From Micromonospora sp. NBC_00389 (GTDB taxonomy: Bacteria > Actinomycetota > Actinomycetes > Mycobacteriales > Micromonosporaceae): 64,000 nucleotides of DNA. Under the pieces are notes generated by a model. That model ran no database searches. It was given only the letters and a program-made list of their open reading frames with translations, and had not been told where the DNA came from. Location of the stretch: positions 310,001 to 374,000 of the forward strand of contig NZ_CP107947.1 in assembly GCF_036059255.1 (NCBI RefSeq), written 5' to 3'. Below are positions 42,526-51,413 of this stretch, in pieces (positions within the stretch are counted from its first letter, which is position 1; each line of letters starts with the position of its first letter). The position numbers and the translations under genes are program-made.

Positions 42526-43655
42526 CGCGACAGGGGGCGGTCCTGGCGACCAAACGGCGGGAGTACGACGAGGACGACGTACGGGTCCGACCCGGGAAAT
42601 CGTCGCGTCCGCGTACCCGCACCCGACCCCGGCACGCCGACGCGGTGGACGGCTTCGTCATCGCCGTCGACCGGGGGCGCTACACCTGCGTGCTGGCCGG
42701 GGCCGAGCACGGCGTGGTCGGGGCCGAGCTGCCCACGGTCACCGCCATGCGGGCTCGTGAGCTGGGCCGCAAGTCGGTCGTGGTGGGCGACCGGGTCAGC
42801 CTGGTCGGGGACACCTCGGGCGCGGAGGGCGCTCTCGCCCGCATCGTCCGGATCGCCGAGCGCCGCTCGGTGCTGCGCCGCACCGCCGACGACGACGAGA
42901 CCACCGCCGAGGGCCGGCTGGAGCGGGTGGTGGTGGCCAACGCCGACCAGTTGGTGATCGTCAGCGCGCTGGCCGACCCGCCGCCGCGCACCGGGTTCAT
43001 CGACCGCTGCCTGGTGGCCGCGTACGACGCGGACATCGACCCACTGCTCTGCCTCACCAAGGCCGACCTGGCCGGGCCGGAGGAGGTGCTGGGCTACTAC
43101 ACGGAGCTGGAGCTGCCGTACGTGCTGAACCGCCCCGACTCCGACCTGGACGCGCTGCGCGCGCTGCTCGCCGGCCGGGTGTCGGTGCTGGTCGGGCACT
43201 CCGGGGTGGGCAAGTCGACACTGGTCAACCGCCTCGTCCCGGACGCCCTTCGGGCGGTCGGCGTGGTCAGCGCGATCGGCCGTGGCCGGCACACCTCGAC
43301 CAGTGCGGTGGCGCTGCGGCTGCCACCGATCCCCGGCATCGACACCGACCCGGGCTGGATCATCGACACCCCGGGCATCCGCAGCTTCGGGCTGGCGCAC
43401 GTCTCCGCCGACAGCCTGCTGCACGGCTTCCCCGACCTGGTGGAGGGGACCGCCGACTGCCCACCCAACTGCCCGCACACGGCCGACGAGGCCGACTGCG
43501 GGCTGGACGCCTGGGTGGCCGCCGGCAAGGCCGACCCGCGCCGGCTGGCCTCGTACCGCCGGTTGCTCGCCTCCCGGGCCGGCGAGGGCGACCAGCGCGG
43601 TGAGACCGACCAGCGCGGGCCCGGCGAGGGCGACCGGCGCGGGCCCGACGAGTGA
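42495..43655 (+). CDS. rsgA: Ribosome small-subunit-dependent GTPase A
   Basis: A circularly permuted GTPase for late 30S maturation. The order is an OB-fold (about 50-120), G4 LTKAD, then G1 GHSGVGKST and G3 DTPGIRSF, and a zinc site CPPNCPHTADEADCG. The first in-frame ATG at 42495 overlaps aroA by 31 bases; similarity starts at ATKRREYDEDDV, so a CTG at 42543 behind GGGGG is an alternative start. The last 25 residues are a degenerate Gly/Asp/Arg repeat (GEGDQRG, GEGDRRG) not expected in the family. The product has 386 residues on the long start. Confidence 0.93.
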   Translation: MVSDGDRQELTRQGAVLATKRREYDEDDVRVRPGKSSRPRTRTRPRHADAVDGFVIAVDRGRYTCVLAGAEHGVVGAELPTVTAMRARELGRKSVVVGDRVSLVGDTSGAEGALARIVRIAERRSVLRRTADDDETTAEGRLERVVVANADQLVIVSALADPPPRTGFIDRCLVAAYDADIDPLLCLTKADLAGPEEVLGYYTELELPYVLNRPDSDLDALRALLAGRVSVLVGHSGVGKSTLVNRLVPDALRAVGVVSAIGRGRHTSTSAVALRLPPIPGIDTDPGWIIDTPGIRSFGLAHVSADSLLHGFPDLVEGTADCPPNCPHTADEADCGLDAWVAAGKADPRRLASYRRLLASRAGEGDQRGETDQRGPGEGDRRGPDE

Positions 43656-43683
43656 GCCACCCGGCGTCGGCTAGGTTGCCGGC

Positions 43684-44502
43684 ATGACCGGGTACGCCGA
43701 CGACCTCGCCCTCGCCCACCTGCTCGCCGACCGGGCCGACGCCATCGCCACGGCCCGGTTCCGGGCGCTCGACCTGCGGGTCGAGGCGAAGCCTGATCTG
43801 ACCCCGGTGTCCGACGCGGACACCGCCGTGGAGCGGGAGATTCGCGCGTTGCTGGCCGAGCACCGGCCGGGCGACGGCGTGCTCGGCGAGGAGTACGGCG
43901 CCCAGCCGGCGAACGCCCCGGACGGCCGGCAGTGGATCATCGACCCGATCGACGGCACCAAGAACTTCGTCCGCGGCGTGCCTGTCTGGGCCACCCTGAT
44001 CGCGCTCCTCGACGGTGACCGGCCGGTGGTCGGCGTGGTGTCCGCCCCGGCGCTGGGCCGGCGCTGGTGGGCGAGCGCGGGCGCGGGCGCGTACGCCGGG
44101 CCGGGCCCCGCGGCCGGCGAGCGGATCGGCGTCTCCGCGGTGCGACGGATCGCCGACGCCAGCTTCTGTTACTCGTCCCTGAACGGGTGGGAACGCGCCG
44201 GGCGGCTCGACGCGATGCTCGACCTGATGCGGGACAGTTGGCGCAGCCGGGCGTACGGCGACTTCTACGGCTACATGCTGCTGGCCGAGGGTGCACTGGA
44301 CGTGATGGTCGAGCCGGAGTTGTCGCTGTGGGACGTGGCGGCGCTGGTGCCGATCGTCACCGAGGCGGGTGGCACGGTCACGGATCTGGCCGGTCGACCG
44401 GCTCCGGCTGGCGCGCCGGGCACCGAGAGCAGCGCGGTGGCCACCAACGGTGTGCTGCACGCCGACATCCTCGCCCGGCTGGATCGACCAGCCGAGCATT
44501 GA
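43684..44502 (+). CDS. Inositol monophosphatase family protein, probable histidinol-phosphatase
   Basis: A 272-residue Mg-dependent phosphatase. Metal ligands occur in GEEYG, WIIDPIDGTKNFVRG (about 81-95) and the late LWDVAALVPIVTEAGG. Actinobacterial HisN enzymes have the same pattern and often sit beside rsgA and aroA, so histidinol phosphate is the favoured substrate; inositol phosphate is the alternative. TAGGTT lies six bases before the ATG, a leaderless promoter 28 bases after rsgA. Confidence 0.88.
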   Translation: MTGYADDLALAHLLADRADAIATARFRALDLRVEAKPDLTPVSDADTAVEREIRALLAEHRPGDGVLGEEYGAQPANAPDGRQWIIDPIDGTKNFVRGVPVWATLIALLDGDRPVVGVVSAPALGRRWWASAGAGAYAGPGPAAGERIGVSAVRRIADASFCYSSLNGWERAGRLDAMLDLMRDSWRSRAYGDFYGYMLLAEGALDVMVEPELSLWDVAALVPIVTEAGGTVTDLAGRPAPAGAPGTESSAVATNGVLHADILARLDRPAEH

Positions 44503-44528
44503 CCCCGGGCAACCTCTATCCTCGCCAG

Positions 44529-45416
44529 GTGGTCTCCTCCGGCTGGTGCTTTCTCGCGGCGATGATTGTCGCGTACGGCTTCGCCAACCTGCTCCAGTCG
44601 GTGGCCGCGGCCCGCACAACCGTGCACCACACCTTCGATCCGGGGCTGCTGCTGCGGCTGGCCGGGCACCGGACGTACCTGGTCGGGTTGGGCTGCCAGA
44701 TCGGCGGTTTCGTGCTCGCCTTCCTGGCCCGGCGGGACCTGCCGCTGTTCCTGGTCCAGGCCAGCGTGGCCGCCGGGCTCGGGGTGACCGCCATCCTCGG
44801 CGTGCTGGTGCTGAAGTGGCGGCTGCCGGTGGCCGAGGTGGTGCTGCTGGGCCTGCTCTTCGCCGGGATCAGCGCGCTGGTGCTGTCCGCGCGACCGGCG
44901 CCGTCCCGGCAGCTCGGCACCGCCGGCTCGGTCGCCCTGCTGGTGGCGCTCGGCGTGATCGCGGTGCTCGGTGTCTTCGCCGTCCGGCTGCACGGAGCGC
45001 CCGGGTCGGTGGCTCTCGGCTCGCTGGCCGGGCTGGCGTTCTCCTCGGCCGCGGTGGCTGCCCGGCCACTGGCCTCCGCACCGTCGGCCGAGGCGTTCCT
45101 CGCCAACCCGCTGTTCTACCTGCTGATCGTCCACTCGATCGTCGGCCAACTGCTGCTCGGCCTGGCCATGCAGCGCGGCTCGACGACCGCCGCGGTCGCC
45201 GCGATGGACGCCGCCGGAGCGGTGCCGGCGGCGATCGTTGGCCTGCTGTTGCTCAACGACAAGATCTGGCCGGGGCGGGAGTGGCTGGCCGCGGTCGGTT
45301 TCCTGGTCACCCTGGCCGCGGTGATCGGGCTGACCCGGTACGCCGAGCCGCAGCAGCACTCCGCGAGGGCGCAACGCCCCGGCCGGACCATGGTCGGCGC
45401 CGGCCGACCCGGCTGA
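44529..45416 (+). CDS. DMT-type membrane transporter (EamA-like)
   Basis: A 295-residue protein with nine or ten hydrophobic segments spread over its length and a basic C terminus. The start MVSSGWCFLAAMIVAYGFANLLQ is the first membrane helix. TATCCT six bases before GTG 44529 supports this start; an in-frame TTG upstream at 44499 would only add a short hydrophilic stretch. The overall layout resembles drug/metabolite transporter proteins. The substrate is unknown. Confidence 0.75.
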   Translation: MVSSGWCFLAAMIVAYGFANLLQSVAAARTTVHHTFDPGLLLRLAGHRTYLVGLGCQIGGFVLAFLARRDLPLFLVQASVAAGLGVTAILGVLVLKWRLPVAEVVLLGLLFAGISALVLSARPAPSRQLGTAGSVALLVALGVIAVLGVFAVRLHGAPGSVALGSLAGLAFSSAAVAARPLASAPSAEAFLANPLFYLLIVHSIVGQLLLGLAMQRGSTTAAVAAMDAAGAVPAAIVGLLLLNDKIWPGREWLAAVGFLVTLAAVIGLTRYAEPQQHSARAQRPGRTMVGAGRPG

Positions 45417-45421
45417 GCAGG

Positions 45422-45452
45422 CGCCCACGCCACGACTGGCGTGGCGTGGGCG
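45422..45452. terminator. Bidirectional hairpin between convergent genes
   Basis: Perfect 11-bp arms CGCCCACGCCA (45422-45432) and TGGCGTGGGCG (45442-45452) enclose a 9-base loop. It lies six bases after the transporter stop and 15 bases from the glycosyltransferase stop. Confidence 0.8.
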
Positions 45453-45467
45453 GATCCCGACTCAGAC

Positions 45468-46667
45468 TCAGGCTTCGACCGGTTTGCGGCGGCTCACCAC
45501 CCGCTCGTAGAGGCGCTCCAGCGCACCGGCGGTCCGTTCCCAGGTGTAGCTGCTCCGGACCCGGTCCACTGCGGCGTGGCCGTAGGCGAACCGCCCGGCG
45601 TTGTCGGTGAGCAGCCGGCGCAGGGAGACCCCGAGGGTCCGTACGTCGCCGGGGGGCACCAGCCGGCCGGTGACCTCGTCGACGACGGCGTCCGCCAGGC
45701 CGCCCATCGCGTAGCCGACCACCGGCACCCCGCAGGCCATCGCCTCCAGGGAGACCCGCCCGGCGGAGGAGTAGTGCGGCGTGCAGGCCACCACGTCCGC
45801 CGACCGGTACCAGGTCGCCATCTGGTCGTGCGGCACCGCCCCGACCAGCCGTACCTGGTCGGCCAACCCGGCCTGCTCGGCCAGCTCGCGCAGCCGGCGT
45901 GCCTCCGTGTGGTTGGCCAACTGGTCAGCCGGCGGCCCGCCGGCGATCACCAGCTCAGCGTCACCGACCAGCCGCATCGCCCGGATCAGGTCCTCCTGGC
46001 CGTGGCCCGGGGAGAGCCCGCCCACGGAGAGGATCCGGGCCCGCTGCTCGCGCGGCGCCGCCTCACCATCGGGGTGGAACTGCTCGATGTCCACCCCGGC
46101 GGGCACCATCGCCACCGAGCTGCGCTGCAGGCCCATCCGGGTCAGTTCGTCCACCTCGTCGTTGCTCTGGGCCACCGCGATGTCCACGGCGCGGGTCAGC
46201 GCGCGTTCCAGTGGGATCCGCTCCCCCGGCCCGTCGTACCGACCGCCCAGGTGGCGCAGTTGCTCGACGCCGAGCGAGTGGAAGGTCTGCACCACCGGGA
46301 TGTCGGTCTCCCGGACGGCGTGCGCGGCGGCCAGGCCGCCGATCCAGTAGTGCCCGTGCACCACCTCGGGCCGCCAGGCGCCGGCCCACTCGTCGGCCAG
46401 CCAGCGGCCGAAGCCGGTCACGTGCGGGATCAGCTCGGCGGTGGGCAGCGGGGTGGGCGGCCCCGCCGACACCCGTCGCACCTGGTAGCCATCGACGTCA
46501 ACGGTCTCCGGTAGCCCGGGGTCGTCCCGGCGCTCGTAGATCCGGACGTCGTGGCCTCGGCCGGCCAGCTCGGCGGCGACCCGCGCGATGTGCTGTTGGG
46601 TGCCGACCGGCGGGCCGTCGGCGTGCCGGTACGAGCTGGTGTGCGCGCAGACGAGGCCGACGCGCAT
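45468..46667 (-). CDS. GT4 family glycosyltransferase
   Basis: A 399-residue GT-B enzyme. The N-terminal acceptor domain starts MRVGLVCAHTSSYRHADGPPVGTQQHIA and contains VVHGHYWIGGLAAA. The C-terminal nucleotide-sugar domain has LSVGGLSPGHGQEDLIRA and the EX7E motif in CTPHYSSAGRVSLEAMACGVPVVGY. GGGAGGTGACCC precedes the ATG. It resembles MshA/PimB-like enzymes but lacks the diagnostic start of MshA, so the product is not assigned. Confidence 0.88.
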   Translation of the reverse strand: MRVGLVCAHTSSYRHADGPPVGTQQHIARVAAELAGRGHDVRIYERRDDPGLPETVDVDGYQVRRVSAGPPTPLPTAELIPHVTGFGRWLADEWAGAWRPEVVHGHYWIGGLAAAHAVRETDIPVVQTFHSLGVEQLRHLGGRYDGPGERIPLERALTRAVDIAVAQSNDEVDELTRMGLQRSSVAMVPAGVDIEQFHPDGEAAPREQRARILSVGGLSPGHGQEDLIRAMRLVGDAELVIAGGPPADQLANHTEARRLRELAEQAGLADQVRLVGAVPHDQMATWYRSADVVACTPHYSSAGRVSLEAMACGVPVVGYAMGGLADAVVDEVTGRLVPPGDVRTLGVSLRRLLTDNAGRFAYGHAAVDRVRSSYTWERTAGALERLYERVVSRRKPVEA

Positions 46668-46902
46668 GGGTCACCTCCCTGCGATCTTTCCTCGGCGGTG
46701 GTCCTCCCGGTCAGAGCGTCCCATTAACCCAGAGGTCGGGAGCCGAAACCTGGCAGATCGGGAACAGTCCCCGCAGGTGCCACCGACACTTGCGCCACGA
46801 CAACCACGAAACCGCCCTGCGCAGCCCCCGACGAGGCGGTTCCACGAGGATCGGCGAGGGACCTTTGGTATGACCCGGCCTGGTCGGGGGTACCGCTCAG
46901 GA

Positions 46903-47901
46903 ATGCCGCTGACCCGCAGCCTCGACGATTCGACCGTGGTGATCACCGGCGCCTCCAGCGGGATCGGCACGGCCACCGCGTACGCGCTGGCCCGCCGGGG
47001 CGCCGCCGTCGTGCTGGCCGCCCGAAGCGAGCCGGCGCTGCGGCAGGTCGCGCAGCGCTGCCGGGAGTTGGGCGGTCGGGCGCTGGTCGTGCCGACCGAT
47101 GTGACCGACCTGGAGTCGGTGCAGCGGCTGGCCGACCGGGCGGCGGCCGAGTTCGGGCGCATCGACGCCTGGGTGAACAACGCCGCCGTGGGAGCGGTGG
47201 GGCTTTTCGACGAGATCCCGGTCGCCGAGTTCCGCCGGGTGGTGGAGGTGAACCTGCTCGGCGCGGTGCACAGCTTCAAGGCCGCGCTGCCGCACCTCGG
47301 CGCGGCCGGCGGCGGGGTGCTGGTCAACAACGCCTCGATGCTGGCCGAGGTGGCGATGCCGTACCAGTCGGCGTACAACGCCACCAAGCACGGCATCCGC
47401 GGGCTCGCCGACACCGTCCGGCAGGAGCTGCGGGTCACCGGCCGGGGGCAGATCTCCATCTGCACGGTGCTGCCAGCCACCATCGACACCCCGTTCTTTC
47501 GGCACGCGGCCAACCACAGCGGACGCGAGCTGGTACCACCGCCGCCGGTCTACCCGCCGGAGGTGGTCGCCGAGACCATCGTCCGGCTGCTGCGTCGGCC
47601 CCGCCGCGAGGCGTACGCCGGCGGCGCAGCCCGGCTCCTCGGCCTGCAGTGGCGGCTGGCGCCCGCACTGGTGGAGCGCATCCTCGGCTGGTACACCCAC
47701 CGCACCCAGTTCGGCCCGGGCGCCCGAGTCGACAGCAGCGGCAACGTGTTCCACGCCGACGCGGCGGGCCACCGGGACGGCGGTTGGCACGGCCGACGGC
47801 GGCAGTTGGTGCGGATGACCGCCGCGTTCGGCCTCGCCGCCGCCGGCACCGCGGTCGGCACGATGGCGGCGATGAGCCGTCGGACCCGGCAGGACCAGTG
47901 A
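46903..47901 (+). CDS. Short-chain dehydrogenase/reductase with C-terminal membrane segment
   Basis: A 332-residue SDR. The cofactor motif is VVITGASSGIGTATA (residues 12-26), followed by VNNAAVG and the catalytic Ser-Tyr-Lys in NNASM and YQSAYNATKHG. The last 45 residues after the SDR fold contain a weak hydrophobic helix (MTAAFGLAAAGTAVGTMAAM), seen in the DltE-like actinobacterial group. An in-frame ATG at 46870 with GAGGGA upstream would add 11 residues and is a real alternative. The 235-base gap before it shows no other gene. Confidence 0.87.
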   Translation: MPLTRSLDDSTVVITGASSGIGTATAYALARRGAAVVLAARSEPALRQVAQRCRELGGRALVVPTDVTDLESVQRLADRAAAEFGRIDAWVNNAAVGAVGLFDEIPVAEFRRVVEVNLLGAVHSFKAALPHLGAAGGGVLVNNASMLAEVAMPYQSAYNATKHGIRGLADTVRQELRVTGRGQISICTVLPATIDTPFFRHAANHSGRELVPPPPVYPPEVVAETIVRLLRRPRREAYAGGAARLLGLQWRLAPALVERILGWYTHRTQFGPGARVDSSGNVFHADAAGHRDGGWHGRRRQLVRMTAAFGLAAAGTAVGTMAAMSRRTRQDQ

Positions 47902-47984
47902 TGCCGAGCATCGAGCGACCGGAAGCCAGCGCGAGAAGTGAGCCGGTGCTGCGAGCCCCGCAGTCGCGAGCGAAGGAAGGAACA

Positions 47985-48770
47985 GTGACGTCCGTCACCA
48001 GCGAGCACGATCGGGCGATCATGTCGGCCGGCGCGCATTGTCTGGTGGAGATCGACGAGTCGTCCGCGGTGGTCCGGGTGACCGGTGTGCTCGACGCCCC
48101 CTGCGCCGGCACGGTCCGCGACGCGCTGCTCGCCCGACTCTGCGACCGGCCCGGCCCGGTGGTGGCCGACGTGACCGGGCTGCGGGTCGACGACCCGGTC
48201 GGGCGGGGCGTCTTCGCCGAGGTCCGTCGGGAGGTCGCCGACTGGCCCGCTGCTGACCTGCTGCTCTGTGACCCGGCGGTCCCCGGGCCCAGCCGCGCGG
48301 ACACGGCGCTGGGCGGCGTGCCGGCCTGGCCCACCCTGGCCGGCGCGCTGGCCGCGATCGCCGCAGCGCCGCTGGCGGCGGTGCTCACCGCCGAGCTGGC
48401 CCCGACGGTCGGAGCGGCCGGGCAGGCCCGCGAGCTGGTGACCACCGGTTGCCGGCGCTGGGACATGCCGGCGCTGGCCGAGCCCGCGTGCATCGCGGTC
48501 ACCGAGATGGTCAACAACGTGGTGGCGCACGCCCGGACCCCGATGACCGTCCGGCTGGCTCCGCAGGACAGCACCCTGCACCTGGCGGTTCGCGACCACT
48601 CCCCGCGGCGGCCGGCGTTCGCCGGGCTGGTGCCGCCGACCCACGCCGGAGGGCGGGGCCTGCTGCTGATCGGCACGATGGCCCGGCGGTGGGGCAGCAG
48701 CGTGGTACCGGACGGCAAGGTCGTCTGGTGCGTGCTGCACCCCGCAGACGAGGCGAGCGCCCTCGGCTGA
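47985..48770 (+). CDS. STAS-like plus GHKL ATPase fusion (anti-sigma regulatory protein)
   Basis: A 261-residue protein joining two partner-switch modules. Residues about 15-125 resemble a STAS anti-anti-sigma domain (VRVTGVLDAPCAGTVRDALL, VVADVTGLRVDD). Residues about 160-255 are an RsbW-type ATPase with N box CIAVTEMVNNVVAHA and GGRGLLLIGTMARRWG. GTG at 47985 follows AAGGAAGG. An ATG at 47901 overlapping the SDR stop is possible, but the extra residues look noncoding. Partner sigma factors are not encoded alongside. Confidence 0.78.
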   Translation: MTSVTSEHDRAIMSAGAHCLVEIDESSAVVRVTGVLDAPCAGTVRDALLARLCDRPGPVVADVTGLRVDDPVGRGVFAEVRREVADWPAADLLLCDPAVPGPSRADTALGGVPAWPTLAGALAAIAAAPLAAVLTAELAPTVGAAGQARELVTTGCRRWDMPALAEPACIAVTEMVNNVVAHARTPMTVRLAPQDSTLHLAVRDHSPRRPAFAGLVPPTHAGGRGLLLIGTMARRWGSSVVPDGKVVWCVLHPADEASALG

Positions 48771-48859
48771 CGGGCCGTTGCGGCCCTGTTGTCCAACTCG
48801 ACACCGCACGGCCGGCAGTGCCCCGGTTATGCCGGGAGGGCAGCGGGTAGTGATCAGAC

Positions 48860-49432
48860 ATGCGCGACAACGAGTTCCCGACCCCCGTGTCCGACACCGA
48901 GGCGCAGGGGCTGCCCGACACCGCCGACGACGACTCGACCGCCAACGACGACGTGCTCACCGGGCGCGAGGCGGACGGCCCGGATCCGGCCCAGCTGCCC
49001 GGCGACCGGACGCCCGTGGCGGTGGACCGGTTCGGGACCACCGCCGAGGAGCAGCTCGACGGTGAGTCGTTGGACTACAAGCTCCAGCGGGAGACCTTCG
49101 AACGCCCGGTCGACGACCCGCTGGCCGGCCCGGTCGACCCGAAGATCGCCTTCGAGGCGGACAACGAGGCGGCCGCAGCGGAGGCCCAACTGGACGCCGA
49201 CGTGATGGACCCGGGGCCCACCTCGGACCCGAACTCCCCGGTCTCCCTCTACGACCACGGCCAGCTCGGCACGGTGGCCGACGCCACCGTGGGCCGGCTG
49301 GTGGAACCGGACGAGGGGGCGCACACCGACCAGGAGACCGACTCCGTCGCGTACGACGCCGGTTCAGCCGGGGGCGGGGCGACCGCCGAGGAGTTGGCCA
49401 TCCACGAGACGGAGCCACCGCGCTCGGTCTGA
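48860..49432 (+). CDS. DUF5709 acidic protein
   Basis: A 190-residue hydrophilic, Asp/Glu-rich protein with no membrane segment. Segments such as ESLDYKLQRETFERPV and TSDPNSPVSLYDHGQLGTVADATVGRLVEPDEGAH-TDQETDSVA match the actinobacterial DUF5709 family as I recall it. TAGTGA lies six bases before the ATG, so the mRNA may be leaderless. The composition suggests intrinsic disorder. The function is unknown. Confidence 0.7.
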   Translation: MRDNEFPTPVSDTEAQGLPDTADDDSTANDDVLTGREADGPDPAQLPGDRTPVAVDRFGTTAEEQLDGESLDYKLQRETFERPVDDPLAGPVDPKIAFEADNEAAAAEAQLDADVMDPGPTSDPNSPVSLYDHGQLGTVADATVGRLVEPDEGAHTDQETDSVAYDAGSAGGGATAEELAIHETEPPRSV

Positions 49433-49452
49433 CCCGTCGGCCCGCCGCCGAG

Positions 49453-50130
49453 TCAGTCGTCGAGACCGCGCTCGATCGCGTACCGGGTCAGCTCGACCCG
49501 GTTGTGCAGTTGCAGCTTGCCCAGCGTGTTCTGCACGTGGTTCTGCACCGTGCGGTGCGACAGCCCGAGCCGCTGCGCGATCTGCTTGTACGACAGCCCC
49601 TTGGCCACCAGGCGCAGCACCTCCGTTTCCCGATCGGTGAGCCGGGGCGCCCCGGGCTCCGAGCCGTCGGCCGGGCCGGCCCCCGACCCCGACCCGGTGC
49701 CGGCGGCGAGCCGGCGGTACTCGCCGAGGACCAGCCCGGCCAGGCCGGGGGTGAAGACCGGCGCGCCGTCCGCCGTGCGGCGTACCGCGTCGAGGAACTC
49801 GGCCGGCGCCGTCGACTTCACCAGGTACCCGGTGGCCCCCGCCTTGACCGCGTCCAGCACGCTCTGCTGCTCGCCGCTGGCGCTGAGCATCAGCACCCGC
49901 ACGTCGGGCAGCGCCGCGCGCAGCCCACGGACCACCTCGACACCGGAGATGTCCGGTAGTTGCAGGTCGAGGACGACCACGTCGGGTCGGGCGGCGGCGG
50001 CCACCCGGATCGCCTGCCGTCCCTCGCCGCTGGTGGCCACCACCAGGAAACCGGCCTCGGTCAGGTCGCGGGCCACCCCCTCCCGCCACATCGGATGGTC
50101 GTCGACCACCATCACCCGTACGGGGGTCAC
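49453..50130 (-). CDS. NarL/LuxR-family response regulator
   Basis: A 225-residue two-component regulator. The receiver domain has acidic residues Asp10 and Asp11, phosphoacceptor Asp55 (VVVLDLQLPD), Ser83-region LMLSASG and the conserved Lys in GYLVKS. A Gly/Ser-rich linker (about 147-160) leads to the LuxR helix-turn-helix LTDRETEVLRLVAKGLSYKQIA. The GTG overlaps the histidine kinase stop (GTGA), so kinase and regulator are translated together. Confidence 0.94.
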   Translation of the reverse strand: MTPVRVMVVDDHPMWREGVARDLTEAGFLVVATSGEGRQAIRVAAAARPDVVVLDLQLPDISGVEVVRGLRAALPDVRVLMLSASGEQQSVLDAVKAGATGYLVKSTAPAEFLDAVRRTADGAPVFTPGLAGLVLGEYRRLAAGTGSGSGAGPADGSEPGAPRLTDRETEVLRLVAKGLSYKQIAQRLGLSHRTVQNHVQNTLGKLQLHNRVELTRYAIERGLDD

Positions 50131-51293
50131 CGGTCCGCCCTCGGCACGGTCAGCTCGATCTCGGTGCCGGCCTCGGGGGTCGACACGATCCGGACCGTCC
50201 CGCCCAGGTCCGCCACCCGGCCCCGGATCGACTGGGTCACGCCGAGCCGCCCCTGGGCGGCCGCCTCGGCCAGCCGGCCGTCCGGGATGCCCGGCCCCTC
50301 GTCACGGATCGACACGGTCACCGTCTCCCCCTCGTCCTCGATCAGCACCCAGGCCCGCCCGCCAGCATGCCGTCCCACGTTGTCCAGGGCCGCGCCGGTC
50401 GCGGCGGCCAGTTCCCCGGCCGTACGCCGGGGCAGCGGCACCGGGGTGGCCGGCGCGGAGAGCGACACCGCCGGTGAGGCGTACCGGCCGAGCAGGGTCC
50501 GCAGGTCCACCGCGCCGGCATCGGCCACGTCCGTGCCGCCCCGGCCGGCGTCACCCGCCGGGACGGCGTCACCGACCGGAGCGGCGCCGGCGATCAGCGC
50601 GCGCAACGCGGCCTCCTGCTCGCCGGCCAGCCGGGCCAGCTCGCCGGCCTCGCCGGGCAGGTGCGCGCCGCGCCGCTGCACTAGCGCCAGCACCTGCAGG
50701 ACCGAGTCGTGGATGCCCCGGGCCAGCCGCTCCCGCTCCCGGGTGGCCGCCTCCAACTCCACCGCGCGTTGCAGCCGCTCCTCGGCGGTCACCGCGAGCC
50801 GGGCCACGTGCCCGACCACCACTCCGGCGAGCAGCAACAGGATGACCCCGGTGAACGAGGACTGGCCGATCCGCTCCCGGGTCGCCAGGTCAGCGCCAGC
50901 GACCAGCAGCGCGGCCACCGTGCCCCGCCGCCGGCCGCCAGAGACGGCCCAGGCCAGCACCGGGCCGGCCATCCAGGCCACCCCCAGAGTGGGCACGCCA
51001 GCGGCGAGCGCCGCGCGGCCGACCACCCACGGAGTGGCCAGCACGAGGGCCATCACCACCCCGAGGTCGGCCAGCAGCAGCGGCCAGCGCCGCCAGGCCG
51101 GCCGGGCGTACCCGATCGCGGTCGCCCCGGTCCAGGCCATCATCACCAGGACGAGAGCGCCGACGAGGAACGGATGGGCGTACCGGTCGGCGTCGCGCAC
51201 CGCGAGCGCGCAGACGTACGCGAGGGACGCCAGCCGGAACACGGTGAGCGCCCGCCAGAGCGGCACCTCGAAACCACCCGGCGGTGACGACAT
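50127..51293 (-). CDS. Membrane histidine kinase, HisKA_3 type, with MacS-like N terminus
   Basis: A 388-residue kinase. Five or six membrane helices span about 15-165, resembling the MacS sensor module. The phosphorylated His lies in ERLARGIHDSVLQVLALV (about 203). The ATPase domain has a degenerate N box (AAATGAALDNVGRHAGG) and VSIRDEGPGIPDG. CATCCT seven bases before the ATG fits leaderless transcription. It is coupled by GTGA to the NarL-type regulator and diverges from an RsbW-like gene. Confidence 0.9.
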   Translation of the reverse strand: MSSPPGGFEVPLWRALTVFRLASLAYVCALAVRDADRYAHPFLVGALVLVMMAWTGATAIGYARPAWRRWPLLLADLGVVMALVLATPWVVGRAALAAGVPTLGVAWMAGPVLAWAVSGGRRRGTVAALLVAGADLATRERIGQSSFTGVILLLLAGVVVGHVARLAVTAEERLQRAVELEAATRERERLARGIHDSVLQVLALVQRRGAHLPGEAGELARLAGEQEAALRALIAGAAPVGDAVPAGDAGRGGTDVADAGAVDLRTLLGRYASPAVSLSAPATPVPLPRRTAGELAAATGAALDNVGRHAGGRAWVLIEDEGETVTVSIRDEGPGIPDGRLAEAAAQGRLGVTQSIRGRVADLGGTVRIVSTPEAGTEIELTVPRADR

Positions 51294-51413
51294 GGCGGTC
51301 AGGATGCCACAACCGGGCCCGCCGGGCGGGGAGCGCGAAGTGCGGTCCGAGGAACCCTGACGTACGGTGGAAATGCCGCGAAATACTCCGCGATCGGCCG
51401 TCGGGACGGGGCC

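Noticed and set aside
46726..46738. AACCCAGAGGTCG, identical to part of the initiator tRNA anticodon arm, as a possible attachment site
   Set aside because: Only 13 bases match, no integrase or mobile genes are nearby, and the match may be chance.
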